Shown piece after piece: positions 15,401 to 31,100 of a stretch of DNA of 64,000 bases. Source of the stretch: Mactromeris polynyma (Eukaryota > Mollusca > Bivalvia > Venerida > Mactridae); contig JASFXZ010000092.1 of assembly GCA_032209605.1 (NCBI GenBank), positions 371,715 through 435,714 of the forward strand, written 5' to 3'. Position 1 is the first letter of the stretch, and each line of letters starts with the position of its first letter. A model generated the notes under the pieces. It made no database searches and was not told the origin of the DNA. It saw only the letters and a list, made by a program, of their open reading frames with translations. A program made the translations under genes and the position numbers.

Positions 15401-18400
15401 AAGGCTTGGTTTGTTCAGTACATCAATGGTATGATACATATTGTGACATGTGCCAATGTTCCCTATACACTGCCACTTGTGTGTCATAAGGCTTGGTTTG
15501 TTCAGTACATCAATGGTATGATACATATTGTGACATGTGCCAATGTTCCCTATACACTGCCCCGTGTGTGTCATAAGGCTTGGTTTGTTCAGTATATCAA
15601 TGGTATGATACATATTGTGACATGTGCCAGTGTTCCCTATACACTGCCCCTTGTGTGACATAAGGCTTGGTTTGTTCAGTACATCAATGGTATGATACAT
15701 ATTGTGACATGTGCCAGTGTTCCCTATACACTGCCACTTGTGTGTCATAAGGCTTGGTTTGTTCAGTACATCAATGGTATGATACATATTGTGACATGTG
15801 CCAATGTTCCCTATACACTGCCACTTGTTTGTCATAAGGCTTGGTTTGTTCAGTATATCTATGGTATGATACATATTGTGACATGTGCCAGTGTTCCCTA
15901 TACACTGCCACTTGTTTGTCATAAGGCTTGGTTTGTTCAGTATATCAATGGTATGATACATATTGTGACATGTGCCAGTGTTCCCTATACACTGCCACTT
16001 GTTTGTCATAAGGCTTGGTTAGTTCAGTACATCAATGGTATGATTCATATTGTGACATGTGCCAGTGTTCCCTATATGCATAGACTAAACAACCCGAAAC
16101 AACGTACACTGGTGCCGACTTGAAATGTTGAGGAATGCAGTTTGTCAGATGCTGCATTATGTTTCATTTGTCATTGCAATCGGATTACTTTGGCTATTTA
16201 AAAAAAATAGACCTCTGAAGTAAAGTGGGGGAAAAGTAGTTCCAAAATAGATGTTAAAGTGAATGTATGCAGTCTCTATGGAAAGTATGACATAAATCGT
16301 TGAAATGTCCTTTTTCTGTCCATTTTGGGAAATAGACCGTAAAGACACAAAATGTTCACAAACATTTATGACACAAGGGACATTAATGGCCAGAGTTAAT
16401 TTCTGAGATGTTGTGATTGTCGTCATTGAATATTTTACAGACATTATGTGATGATGACTACAGATATATAGGCCATACAGCATACCTTGGAAGTTTTATT
16501 TAATGTTCAACAGGAAGATAAATATATGTTAACATAAAGTACTCATTATTTCTGCTTTTTACTTGCAAGAATTACATGTGTTTCTATATCAATATAACTG
16601 TCATAAGAAAGATTAAATCATGAAAACTGGTATTAATTGGCATGCTTAAATTTAGGTTGTAAGCATAAACAATGTGTGTAAAGCATGGGGTTTAGAAAAA
16701 CTGCACAACATGACCCAATAGTGAATTTTGCCAAAATAGCTGTATAACAGCTAAACATTTGTTTGACTAAACATAAAATAATGTGAATAAACAAATACAA
16801 ACCAATGAAATGTGACATTTGGTTTCACTGCATAATACCCTTCGTATTTCCAAGAACAGTTCAGATGGTCTACAAAGTTCTCTGCGACACAATTAAAGTC
16901 TGTTACCTTTGGTTTGGAAACTTCTACAATGAAAACATGATCAGCTTTTGAGTGGTAGAGATCAATACAGGTTTAAACTAGGTAAATTTTCTAACATTTT
17001 ATTTTCAGAAAAATAAAAATCAACCAGACAATGACTAAAAAACCTGGAAATCTGAAACAAACCTGGTCACAATCTTACCATTAATAATTAGAATTACAAG
17101 CTTTAATTAATCTCTAGTATGAAGTTCATAGAGATACAGCAGTATACATACAAATAGTTCTCATGGTAATTTTTACAAACAAATTTATTACACTAAACAA
17201 GAATTTAAGCCAGGCATTTTTTTCAGTATGGCGGGTCCTTTTGATAGGGGAATTTTGCATAATGATTCACCAAATTTGGGTATTTACAAGGCTAAAATTA
17301 AAAAAGAAATTACTGAAGGGGAATTTTCTCCAATACCTGAAAGGGGAGATCACTGTGTCAGAGACTGGATAAAAATAACTCGTAGTGTGATTAGTCATAG
17401 ACACAGTACAGTCTGTTTCAATATAGTTCATCATTACTTATTGCATAAGTTGTGAAATCACACATTCATGTTAATAAACTTGTTACATATCGATTGATCA
17501 GATTAAACTAATGTTCACGACTGGTACATAAAACCGAGAAAGTTTTCTTAATTCCGACACCGGACAGTTCCCCATGGGGATGGCTAACAACACTTAACTC
17601 ACTGGATAAATCTTGAAATAAAGCAGTGTAAAAATGACTCATCTCCTATGTCTCCACCTTTTTAGTGACATAGGTTTGAACCTGACTTGATCCATTTGCA
17701 TAGAATCAACGTAAGTACCTCTGGGAAAAATATTCCAACAACTGTTTTTCGATATTTATGCAATGTATTTAATAACAATAAAAATTGCTCTCTGACCTAG
17801 TCTAGTGAAAATTGGACACAGAATTCTAAAGTTATTGATTGGACATGACCAATTTTAGGTAATTTCTCTAATTAAAGAGCAATAACTCTGGAGTGACCAC
17901 TGTGATATGGCCGGTTATCGAACTTGTCCAAGATATTATGCCATACACATTCTGACCAAGTCTAATGATGATTGGTCAAAGAATTCTTAAGTTATTGATC
18001 GGAAAAGACCAATTTGAGGTAATTTCTCAAATTAAAGGGCAATAACTCTAGAGTAACAAGTTGGATATAGCCGGTTATCAAACTTGTTTAAGATATTATG
18101 CAGATACACATTATGACCAAATCTGGTGAAGATTGGACAAAGAATACTCAAGTTATTGATCGGACAACATGCTGGACGCCGCCTGTCCGTCTGCCCAACC
18201 GAACTACCCGCCGCAGGTGAAACTATAATATGTCACGTTCCTCGAACGGGCGTATAATTCTTCGAAAAGGCGTATAAAAATGGGAAATGCATCAAGTTTT
18301 CTAATTGGCTGAGTTGGATACCACCGACCAATCAAACAGTTCATTACAATTGTGCTGCTCCTGAAGAAATCTTTTCCTTTGCAAGATCTTGCGGTTCGTT

Positions 18401-21400
18401 AAAACATGCCGCAAGTATAAACATTATGACACAGATTACTAATATATCACGGTGAAAATTGTTTTTACAAATGTTAATACAGAAATAAAGTATAAATGAT
18501 TAAATTTCATATTTAACATAATTTAAAACTTTCATTAATTTGTACACTACAAAATTAGCATTATATCATATACAATAAATTAACACATATTTTTGTAAAT
18601 AAAAATGTGAAGCAACATTGAAAGTCATAGTGTAAGGTATATTTTTGACCTGTCAGTTATATTCTAAGATCAGCGTATTCCATTTTTGAAAACAGGTAAT
18701 CCATGAAGGCCTAATCATTCATTAAATAATACATCAATACATTCCAAAGAATGATATTCTTAAATGAATGATGAAAGTAACCAGAGTATGGGTCAACAGA
18801 CATACACAAAATTAATTAATAAATACCCCCATATAAGAAAATGGAATCGACAATTCTAAAAAATAATAAAACTGACAAATCAGTAAAATTTCTCTATACA
18901 TGGTAATTGTAAAAGGACAAGAGATTTTTGTGAAACATTATGCTCCCTCATGGTTAAGTTATTGATCAATAGGGTTCCTCTGCTACCCAAGATGAATGTG
19001 TGGACCAGGTTTGAGGATGATAGGTCAAGGAGTTCTTGAGTTATTGATCGGAAGGGGTGCAAACAAATTATATTGCAGACATCTTTGGACTTAACATAAA
19101 TAAGCATTTATATGTTTGCAGTGAGGATTTATTTGGATAAAGCAGGTAAGGCAGTGTTATTACAAACACACAGGGAAATAAATGCTTACAAAATCATGCA
19201 AACTTCTCTAAAATAAAGACATGAATAATCAATAAGGCCAGAGTTTTTTATATTTTTCGTTTAATGGGAGCGCCGTACCTAAATATTGCAAAACCTAAAT
19301 AAATTCGAATTCACAACTTTTATTTTATTTCTTCCGCTGCCCGTTCCGTCTACCTCCAATAGAAAATAAAATTAGTGCAACTTAGCCTAAAGTTTTTTTC
19401 ACAAGAACGAAAATTTTCTAAAAAAGTTTTCAAAATAAAAAAAAGAGAAAATTTCCATTTTATTTCCCCCCCCCCACCGATGCTCACTTTTCTCCTTCTT
19501 ATTTCTATTCCCTCCTCCTGACGCTCATTTTTGAGAAAATTCCAGTAAAACAAAAAGTATAAAAACTGGGGCCTAAATTGTATAAAGGTGAACATAAAGT
19601 TCTTAGTCAGTTCCACAGTAGTAAAATTGTAAAAGAAATATGATACTAGTAGCAGATGGACAATCAGGAGCATTATTTTTGCTTAGCTGATATTGATGTG
19701 TTGGCCTAGTTTTAGTGGGGCTCGGGGGCATGGTCCCTGGAAATTTTGGGGGTATTGTCCCTGGAAATATTTTTGTAGCTAGATCATCCGATATGCGTTT
19801 TGGTGTATATTTTGCTGTGGTAAATATGCTTATAATAGCAGCAAAAACATACATTAAATATCTTAGATTTATTCGAGCATACTTCATTGCATTTTTAAAT
19901 TTAGCCCTACTCCCCTGCCCCACCCCTCCCATTTTTATTGCAGTTTTGGTAATTTTACTTTTTCGATTTTTCGAAAAAATTGTGTTATCCACGGCCTATA
20001 GGAATCTACGCCCCTGACAATATAATGTTAATGGACTATTATTGAAGTGGACAGGTCAGCCCTACAGAAAGTTTAATAGACTAGATTGCATTAGACTTAT
20101 GTTTTTTTCAATGGGATTTATTGCCATGGGGCTGTTGCACTGTTTATCGACATGTGGAGAAATGGTCTGTAAATGGACTACAGTTAAGACAGTTGGATTA
20201 GTGGTTGTTTTTTTGTTGTCAATTTGGACGTTGGACAATGAACATGGACAAAAATAGACCAATGGGTCGGGAGTGATTCAATGGTCTTGTGAATGGAATA
20301 TGCTTCAGTACAGATGTACAACAAACATTTGATAATGTTAAAATATAATATATCAACTAGACATGTGTCCATAGGACACAGATGCCCCCTCTTCCAGCCT
20401 TTGTCACAAAACCAAATGCTATAATTCTGCTCATAGTTTGTGAATGTGTATCAAAATAACCAAGTGAACAACTTCAGAGATTATGGGGATAAGTCAATGA
20501 CCATAACTATGCCCTTACTGGGCGCAACAACACATGAAAACCCCAGGTGCACAACAACACCTGCTGGTGAACATTCCGGTAAAGATTTGTGAGTCTAGCT
20601 GATATACTGTTGGAGATACATGCAACAAAAGATTGCCGGCTCTGTATGCTATATTTTCAAAGTCTAGGTCCATACTAGGTGGAGCCAAACATGACACCCC
20701 AGCTGCACAACTACACATGCTGGGGAGCATTCCTGTCAAGTTTTGTGAGTCTAGCTAATATACTGTTGGAGATTTTGTGACAGACAGAAGGATGGAGATG
20801 GACGGACAGACAAGGGCAAATCTATAATATGCCCCCGTTTTAGAGTGGGGGCATAAACAAATATTTTTTATTCATAGGAGAACTTATTTGTCCTTAAAAC
20901 TAGGTGCAACAAGCCAATGTCAAAAATATGTGATGATATTCTTTACTAAGACAAACTTCTGAAAGCCTTCTATTTACATAATTATTCACATTAAATACGC
21001 TAAACATTTCTATAACCTAAAGCTGTCAATTGAAAATATCACCTATTCCCTACTCATATCCACAATCTTCTGGCAACAAATAACCTTGTATTTTTACATC
21101 ATATACAATTTTATACTGATCAGCAAGTGAAACAGTAAAGAAGAATGCTTACTAGATGCTTTTATAGTGGATGTTTTTCCTAGCTGAAATTTTCGACTAG
21201 GTCTGGTTCCGTCGTTTGGTTCACTGTAAAAACATTGCACTAAAGTATCTCCACTCTCTGTCACATTGACTGTATATTGAGATTCTGATGTATTCACAAC
21301 AGCAACATCAGTTTCCTCAGCAGCAAGATAGGCGTTATCGGAGTCAGGTGTCATGGCATAAAAAAGTATTGTTTTGTTTTCTACAGGATTGTCTAGGAGT

Positions 21401-24400
21401 GTGCAATTGAATGTGATTTCCTGTGGAACACAGGCAATAGGATCCAAGGGTAACAAGCTTCCATCATATATCGAGGGTATTTTAACTGCAGAAAACAAGG
21501 TGAGATACACAAATATTATGGTATGTACATATATAAGCAACAAAGGTCAAACTACAACAACAAAGGTCAAACTAAGTATGTCTAGTATCATTTCACAGGA
21601 TTAACTCTATTTTTTTTTTAATGAAAAATAGTTGCCTTGCAACCACTGTCTAATCTAGCTTTAGAAAATACTTGCCAAGATAAATGTACATATTTAAATA
21701 TAAAAAAGGGATGAAACAGTTACATCTCTCATATATGTAGTAATGGCTTTGTTATAATATGATGTAATGACTGTGTTGCATGTTTCCATTGTTATATTAT
21801 ACAAGTTAGATAGTAGTGCTAAGTTATATCATAATGGTAGTGTTCTATATATCATTAGGTATGCCTTGCATGAGGCCTATAATAGCTCTGTTGCATGTTG
21901 CTTAAGATTGTTCAAATTGCATGTTGCCTAGAGAGCAAGCACGGATTTGGTCCAATTAGTCCTACTTTCGTCAAAAAAGGGCCATTACACTGCCAAATAC
22001 AAACTGACTAAACAAATGCTGACAATATGTTAAACTAGACTTGGTACCAATGACTCATGTGAAATGTCATTGAAATCCAACCTATGGTTTAGGAGACCAT
22101 GCACATACAAGGCAAATTAGTCTTATTTTCATTACTAAAGGGTGATAACTCAGTCAAATACAAACTGACTAACAAATGCAGACAACATGCAAAACTACGC
22201 TTGGTACCAATAACTCATGTGAAGTTTCATTTAAATCAAACTCTGGTTAAGGAGAACAAGTACAGACAGACGGATGGACAGACAGCGCGAAATCAATATG
22301 TCTTCCACCCCAGTATACAACTACTGACAAGTTATCACTTAGTGTAACGTTGTTCAGTGTATATTCTAGTGTTATCTTCCCCTGGTAACAAGATATACAG
22401 GACTTGATAACTTTTGCAGCTCAGACTAGATTTACCATTGATTAATAAATTGTTCACATTTTACACAAAGGCAACATTATCTGAGCTACTTAAAGCACGG
22501 GATCCTTGGGTACAAGTATCAGTTTTCCATCAACAACAGCAGTGAGAATCCAGGTCAATACTTTATCTATGGCATACAAACATGCATTTAAGTGTTATGG
22601 TAAATACAGAGAGAAATGTATTCGACCTACCCACATGACCCGTCCCAAAATAATGCACCTGACAATTCATGGAATGGGACCTGTTGTAACAAGCAGAAAC
22701 ATTTCACCCAAATGTGACCTTGACATTGAACTGAGAGACCAAGGGAAGGGTTTTATCAGACAAGCTGACATGACAAAATTCCTGAAAGAAGTTATTCATT
22801 TGCCAAGCAATTGACGTGACATTATCACTATAAACGTTTAAGCTCTATCTACATGGCCTGCAAGCAAGTCACATTGGATTTTGCAACATTTGTTGAATGT
22901 CATGTTATGTTGCATACTAATGCCCAGTATTTTTAAACCCTTTGATGGAGGTATCTCATCCAGACACAATAGCTTGGAAAGACTGATGTATGGATGAAAC
23001 AGATGGACATGTGTATATCCTCCTCCCACAATTGCGTCAGGTATAAAACACAGTAGTAATTCTTTTACTTATCATTACATCAGTTTACTTTGCATTATCT
23101 TTTGTCATTTCATCCTTAGCCAAAAATTAATGCTAGGGCTTCATTGCATGTTGCCCAGAGTTTTGATGCACATTGCCAAGAGAAGTGATGCATGTTGCCT
23201 AGAACTGGGGAGCATATTGTTATGGTTAAGTTGCATGTTGCCTAGAGTTGTGTTGCATGTTGCCCGGAGCTTTGTTGCATGTTGCCTAGAGTTGTGTTGC
23301 ATGATGCCTAGAGTTGTTTTATATGTTGCCTGGAGTTGTGTTGCATGATGCCTAGAGTTGTTTTATATGTTGCCTAGAGTTGTGTTGCATGATGCCTAGA
23401 GTTGTTTTATATGTTGCCTGGAGCTGTGTTATATGTTGCCTAGAGCTGTGTTGCATGTTGCCTAGAGTTGTGTTATATGTTGCCTAGAGCTGTGTTGCAT
23501 GATGCCTAGAGTTGTGTTATATGTTGCCTAGAGCTGTGTTGCATGATGCCTAGAGTTGTTTTATATGTTGCCTAGAGTTGTGTTGCATGATGCCTAGAGT
23601 TGTTTTATATGTTGCCTGGAGCTGTGTTATATGTTGCCTAGAGCTGTGTTGCATGATGCCTAGAGTTGTGTTATATGTTGCCTAGAGCTGTGTTGCATGA
23701 TGCCTAGAGTTGTTTTATATGTTGCCTAGAGTTGTGTTGCATGATGCCTAGAGTTGTTTTATATGTTGCCTGGAGCTGTGTTATATGTTGCCTAGAGCTG
23801 TGTTGCATGTTGCCTAGAGCTGTTTTATATGTTGCCTGGAGCTGTGTTGCATGATGCCTAGAGTTGTTTTATATGTTGCCTAGAGCTGTGTTGCATGTTG
23901 CCTGGAGTTGTTTTATATGTTGCCTGGAGCTTTGTTGCATGTTGCCTGGAGTTGTGTTGCATGTTGCCCGGAGCTTTGTTGCATGTTGCCTAGAGTTGTT
24001 TTATATGATGCCTAGAGTTGTGTTGCATGATGCCTAGAGTTGTTTTATATGATGCCTAGAGTTGTGTTGCATGATGCCTAGAGTTGTTTTATATGTTGCC
24101 TGGAGCTTTGTTGCATGTTGCCTGGAGTTGTGTTGCATGTTGCCCGGAGCTTTGTTGCATGTTGCCTAGAGCTGTGTTGCATGTTGCCTAGATCTGTGTT
24201 GCATGTTGCCTGGAGCTGTGTTGCATGTTGCCCGGAGCTGTGTTGCATGTTGCCTAGATCTGTGTTGCATGTTGCCTAGAGCTGTGTTGCATGTTGCCTA
24301 GATCTGTGTTGCATGTTGCCTGGAGTTGTGTTGCATGTTGCCCGGAGCTTTGTTGCATGTTGCCTAGAGCTGTGTTGCATGTTGCCTAGATCTGTGTTGC

Positions 24401-27400
24401 ATGTTGCCTGGAGCTGTGTTGCATGTTGCCTAGAGCTGTGTTGCATGTTGTCTAGATCTGTGTTGCATGTTGACTAGAGCTGTGTTGCATGTTGCCTAGA
24501 TCTGTGCTGAAAGTTGCCTAGAGCTGTGTTGCATGTTGCCTGGAGCTGTGTTGCATTCCATAACGACTGTTTTGCATTTCACTAGGGCTGTTGATGCTAA
24601 AGATAGATTATAAATGCATGATGTTCCTACATATATATAATAAGTAGACAATCTTTGACTTAATATTTTGGTTTTAAGATAATCCTGTGAAATCCGTCTA
24701 GACAAACACAAAGGAAAGAATGCTGAAAGAAATTGCTCACTGTAAACCGTCAGCATAGATATGCTCAGTTCTTTTTCATTCCCCACCATGCATACAACTA
24801 CAGACAAGTTATCACTCACACTAACATTTTTCAGTGTATGACGGAGTGTAAAATTGTCCTGGTAACCAGATATACTGCTGAGAAGTTGATCATTTTTGTA
24901 CAGACTAGCATTTTCCTTGATTAATAAATTGTTTCCAGTGCACATAAAGGTAACATTATCTGAGCTACAAAGCACTGGATCCATGGGTTTGAGCATCAGT
25001 TTTCCACCATGAACAGCTGTAATAAAACCAGGTTAATACTTTATCTGTCACATATACTTGCAAATTAAGGGTAGCTGTAAATACAGAGAGAAATTAATTG
25101 AACAAACCCACATGACCCATCCCAAAATAGCACACATGATAATTTATGGAATGGGACCCGCATGTAACTAGCAGAAGCATCAAGATGTGACCTTGACTTT
25201 GGTCCTTAAGGGACCTGTGCTGTATGACAATCTGACTTGACAAAAATCCTGAAAGAAGTTATTCATTTGCCAGGCATTGGACATGAAATCATCACTTATA
25301 AACTTTTAAGCTCTAACTACATGGCATGCGAGCAAGTCACATTGGATTATGCAACATGCGTTGGATGTCATGTTATGGTGGACACTAATGTCAAGTCATT
25401 TTAAAATCCTTTGATGGAGACATCTCATCCAGACACAACATCCTAGAAAGATGACATGCTTATTTTCTACATGAGGACCAAACAGATGCCCTTTAAACAT
25501 TTCTTTCAATGATGCTCAAATATTACCCAACAGTCACTTTCATTATGAATGTTGATCAATTTCCAGGATTTGTGACAGAAGACATAGCAAAATAGATTGT
25601 CTGCTAGTCATTTGGCAATGTACACATATTTAACGCTCCCAACATACCCTCCTGGACGGGCCTGTCTTGCGCACCTTTGTCCCCAATGGAGAAAATGTAT
25701 ATGTTCATCAGAAGGTTATTGTTTTGACAAATAAATAATATTTTGTTTACCTAGACCAAAAACAGCAGATATGTCAAGGGTCTGATTGAATGGATACAAC
25801 AATGATCAGTGAAATGTTTGTAAAAATAAAGCATCTAGAAAATTTGTCCAGTAATATCTAACTGCCCTGTGAATTACATCGCGTGCCAGTAATGTCCTTC
25901 TTCTACAGTAGCTATGGGGATTACAAGCATTTGTTATTTTATATATCATTTAGTCATCAGAGTTAACATTTTATCATGTGAACAAGAGGTCATATTTCCC
26001 CACTAATAGATCTAGCATTGATATTCATGCAGGTTACACGAATGACAAACACAATTATAACTGCATGAGTGGATGGCTATTGATTACAAAATACATGCTC
26101 AGTACAACAAGTCTGTCTGCAGCTATATCCCCTGCTACAAACCCATCCCTGCTACAAACCCAAGTACAATAAAACTTCAAATGGATAAGTAGATACCAAG
26201 TGGATGCAAAATCCAAGGCTTGAATTTGATAGTCTGACCTTAACCTACAGTGGTTGAAACATGGGTTATGCATGTAATCAAAATAAGACCAGCATTTGAC
26301 TCGAGTTTCATGAAAATCCTTCAAGCAGTTCAGGAGGTACAGAGGAGACATGTAAATAAAGGGTCAAACCTTTGACCTTGCAGTGTGAACTTGACCTTCA
26401 GGTGACCTGGTTCAGATCTTAGTTTCATGAAAACCTTTCAAGCAGTTCAGGAGATACAGAGTTGGCATGTAAACCAAGGGTCAAACCTTTGACCTTGCAC
26501 TGTGGCTTTGACCTTAATCTGTTGCAGTTCAGACAGAGGTTCTGCATGAACCAAATTCCATGAAATCTGTCAAGTCATTCAGAAGATACAAACAACATGA
26601 AATCCAAGAGTCAAACCTTGCAGTGTGACCATGAGCTGTCATGGTTCTGACATAGTTTCTGCATGTCTCCTTGATGGGATGAAAACTAGAGCCTAGTTTC
26701 AGGAGAAAACACTTCAAGCAGTTCATGAGATACCGAACAGACACAAAATCCAATGGTTAAACTAGACAATAACTAGATGCCCAAGGGCAACATGTCATGC
26801 CAACTAATTGCCAAGAGATTAAGAGAATATGGTTATATAATGCTATACAGTATAATACTATCTAATACATGCATTTTTTAACATTTGACCTGTAAGTGTG
26901 ACCTTGACCTATGAGTTACAGACACAAGTCTCGCAGGTGATACATCATGATGAACATTTGTACCAAGTAATTAAAAAAAACTGCTGATAAATGACAGTGT
27001 AATACACCAAACAAGATGTTTAACACCCATTGTTGATGTTTTTCACGGACACGGGTGTCGGGCGCAACACACCGTCTCATCATGGTGAAATTTTTGCTAG
27101 GTAATCTGAAAATCCCCCCAAAATGACAGAGTAACGGTCAAATGTGGACAAATGCATGCCACACAGACGCATGCACATAGCCCGATCTGCAATTGTGGCG
27201 ACGGAGTATGTCAAGCTCATCACAAGCAGACTTGAAAAAAACAATTAGTTGAAGGGACCTACATTAGGGACCTCCAGATATTGAAAATATGACGCTCATC
27301 ATAAATTGGGAAAATCAGATATTTTCACAGACAAATATTTCACAAAATTAAGTTATCAGGTTGTTTAAATGTACGCTAGTTTCTACCTTCGGTGTTGTCA

Positions 27401-28126
27401 TAATTTTAACACAACAATGATGCTTAGTTTAAACTTATTTATTTTACATCGATTGTGAAACAAGTTCTTACAAGTTATTCTAATCACTCTCGATGACTGC
27501 TTCCTGGCTACCAACCAGTACTCATGCCAAATTTAGGGATTGTGAAGTTGGTGATCAAATTCCACACATGGCAGGCTTGGACTCATGACCTACGGATCAG
27601 GAGTCAGGTGCTCAACACACCAACCACTGTGCCACCCTTTGATGATGTGATATTTAGCAAGCACTTATTTTTGCAATATATGTGTATACAGTATATATAA
27701 AATGATTTCGAAAAAAATAATCCCTCACAAAAAATTCCGACTTTACCAAAACTGTAAAATCAAAGTACATTTGTAATGCCTAGTTGTATAAATGATGTCG
27801 CTTTGCAACACTTGACAATTAAGGAATACTATGAAATTACATAATTATGATAAAGACAAAATGTAATTTACAAGTGCTAAATATTTGGACAAACATTTGT
27901 ACAAACCCCCGCCTACTATTTGTGATTCCCTGCTACCTCAAGAATTAGTGACACATCTGATAATAACAAAGTTTTCTGTACAAATCACAGCATTTCATAC
28001 AGAACTAAGAACCAACTTCTTAAATTTTAATAATTCAATAAGGTAATATGCAAAGTATTACTTACAGGCACATCTGACATGTAGAATGGTGACAAAGACC
28101 AGGATACATAAACAGAAAAGTTTCAT
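428..28126 (-). CDS. gp130/Domeless-like class I cytokine receptor, 14 coding exons, 3' partial
   Basis: Coding exons on the minus strand in order: 28126-28066, 25016-24741, 21485-21153, 16923-16803, 14792-14593, 14244-14102, 13332-13173, 8678-8581, 6635-6428, 5313-5162, 3644-3482, 2868-2713, 1818-1693, 515-428. They total 2285 nt (761 codons plus 2 nt); all junctions are GT-AG and every phase matches. Layout by residue: signal peptide 1-20; Ig-like 21-112; second Ig-like 113-223; cytokine-receptor homology D1 about 224-330 with four cysteines (DFNC, LNCSW, ILCPD, NNYCYLE) and D2 about 331-431 with WSDERS at 418-423 in place of WSXWS; FNIII domains about 432-533, 534-638 and 639-732; TM helix 739-761. 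This is the gp130 layout plus one Ig domain. By family it should be a single-pass surface receptor signalling through JAK/STAT; the ligand is unknown. The cytoplasmic exons (box 1, STAT docking) lie off the left edge, so signalling ability cannot be judged. Confidence 0.87.
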
Positions 28127-31100
28127 TTCTGAGCCAAACACTGACACAAGCTCTTCACTGCTGGAGATTTGAATGTTTATCTGGCATCGAACTGAAATGA
28201 TACAAAATTATCACCATTTATTATTCATGAATAATAATATTACATGTATCTGATTTAAAAAGCACTAGTTAAATGCAATCAGCAATCAGCATTTAGCATT
28301 TACTGTAAACAATTAATAATTCAACATTTTGCAAGGACTTCAAGGCAATATCAGGTGATAATCTATTTTCACCCAGCCACTGAGGGGGGGGGGGTCTAGA
28401 ATTTCACAGGTGAAAAACTTGGATGAGTATAACACACCCAAAAACAACTGTGCACGACGTCAAACTCAATAAACTGAACTGTCCCCATTTGATCCCGGAT
28501 TACCCCGGTTAGTTCCCTGTTTGGCACAGTTCATTAAACATCCGGGACGGTCTGCAGGAACAGGGTTCATTACAGATTGACAAGGTTTCTCTCGAACCAT
28601 CATCCGGGATTTACTGGGGCGCCAATCCAGGACAGTGAGAATAGGGCTTAATGTAAAAAGGATCAGACCAAAAGCCAATGACATATATAGGTCTTCTCCT
28701 TTATACAGGGCTTTCCAAAGGAGTTTTCAGCTAGAGGTGTTTGGACCCTAGTGTTTGATAAATTGGGGGTCATTAGTAAATTTGTAGGGTCCCAGATATA
28801 CAGTTTATACTTGACAAACGTTTTATTTTAGGGGTCCATGGGGTGCACAGTGAGTTGAAAATGGGATTCTCCAGAAAAAAAGTCAGGGACTCAAGATTTC
28901 TGGTTGAGGTCCTTCTACTTAAACAATCTAAAGCATTGAAATTATCAACATATAATCCCTAATTTTATAAACTCCTGTAGTCCATTTTCACTGTTTTGCT
29001 CCTCAATATTAAAACCATCTCAATAATAAGACCAGTATTCAAGGGTCCCGAGTGTGGTCTTATTATTGAGGTTTTACTGTAAGTGATAAAACCCGTGAGC
29101 TTTACCAGCAATAATACAACAGGACAATAGTAACAGGAAATTAATGGAGAATGTGTGGTTAACCAACATATAGGGTTTCAACCAGCAATATATTCCTACA
29201 GGTTGAGCACCAGCCATCTTAGGCCACGGTGGTTTCCCCTTACCAAAAAGTGTCCATTTGTTCATTTGTGTATTTAACCTTTTATAGAAGAATCTTTGCT
29301 TTTACATCACCTCATATATATAACAACAACAAGCCACATCTGACAAGTGATTTTTTTTAAGCAAAACAACCATTATCTTATTTTCCCAAATTTTGTCCCA
29401 ATTAAAAAACAAGGCAGTAAAATTAATCTCTGGGCCATCCTTACAAAATTGTTTGTTTGCAGTTATGCGACAGACTCATGAAAAATGCTGCAACTCAATT
29501 TGTTTTCGGTCTTTTAGCCATTACAGTACTAAACTAAAAAAATCGACATAACTACCCATTATTAATAGCAAACAAACTATTTTTTAAGGATGGCCCTATC
29601 CACTATACTTTTGCCCTTCCCATGTCCAAGAAAATAGAGACGAAACTTAGGTCCAAGGATTAAACTGTGAAGTCATAAGAAAATAAAACATTTCATGTTC
29701 ATGATACATATTTAATTTTTGAGAAAATATTAGATTTGAAATCATTTTTTTAATCTATGATACTGTATAGTGGATTATATTGGCAGAGGGCTTATTTTAG
29801 CACTATTGGTGGTCAATGTCTTATACGCCAAACTCAAACTCCACCAAAAAGTGTAACTAAAATGAATGAAACCTTCCGTGACCCGTTTGTTTGGCTGAAA
29901 ATCGCAAATGCGCCAAAATTAAACACCGCCAATAAGGAGACCTCTGAAAACCGCCAAAATTTGCACTGCAGAAATAAAGCGCTATACAGTAATATTACAT
30001 GCTGACAGACAACTGATAAACACAATCATGTTATAATAAAGCCCCTACCTGAAATCTTTAAATTGGTTTTATTATTTTCCAATCTGTTCCAACCTGTAAC
30101 CTCCTTCGATCATATAAACTTAAACTCGCACAAATTTATAATACACTTGACACAATTTCCACTCAGTTAAATGTTGACAATTAGTCAATGTAATTTCTGA
30201 GAAAAAACGAACATTCGATTTCAAAGATATAAGATCAATTACAAACATAAAACATTAAATAATTAGTGATATTAACCAATTATATGGAGCAAGTACTAAT
30301 TGGCCCATGCAGCAACTTAATATTATTGGAAGAGAATTGTAACTCAAGTATATGATCGAAGTCAATTATAGTTTTAACATCCTGAACACTCGAATTATAT
30401 ATAGTTAAACCACTTGTAAGCTCTTCAACAACAATAACACAGATGCGCACGCACATGTAGTCGATAATATCAAATCTCCTTTATCATATTTTTGCACAGT
30501 TGTATGGGAGCGAGTTTTTTTATTTAAGTTAAAGGTACACTTTAAGTATTTTTGACAAAATATGGTCAGTCATAAATATGAGAAAATCGCTGTCATTTTC
30601 CTTTATACAGATATACTTAACAACACTGCATTGTAACTTTTCGTACATGTTTCAAAAGTCATAAATACAAATGTCCGATATGAATATTGTCTATCCTGAC
30701 CTACATGCTGAATCAGCGTTAACACATAGATATACTGCTGTATCAGATTCATGTTTTGCAGTACCAGGAAATTGTTAATAAAAGTTATAATGCTTTGCTT
30801 TAGAGCACATCATTATAGTTATATAACATGCCATATGATATTCTCAAAGTTATTATTTAGCATATTCTGATAGATAATAAGACTATCTACCTTTAAATGT
30901 GGATTGTCTTATTTTTTTGTTAAAATATGCAGAATATGCATTTAAATGCTTTTTTACAGACGTTATCATGGACATATAAACCATGGATTCATTATAACAG
31001 GCTGATATTAGAGGAACGATTACGTGAAATAATTTACCCACAATCCTTATAGCGCGCGCTTGATAAGTATCGTGAATTTTTCCTTAATATCCACACGATT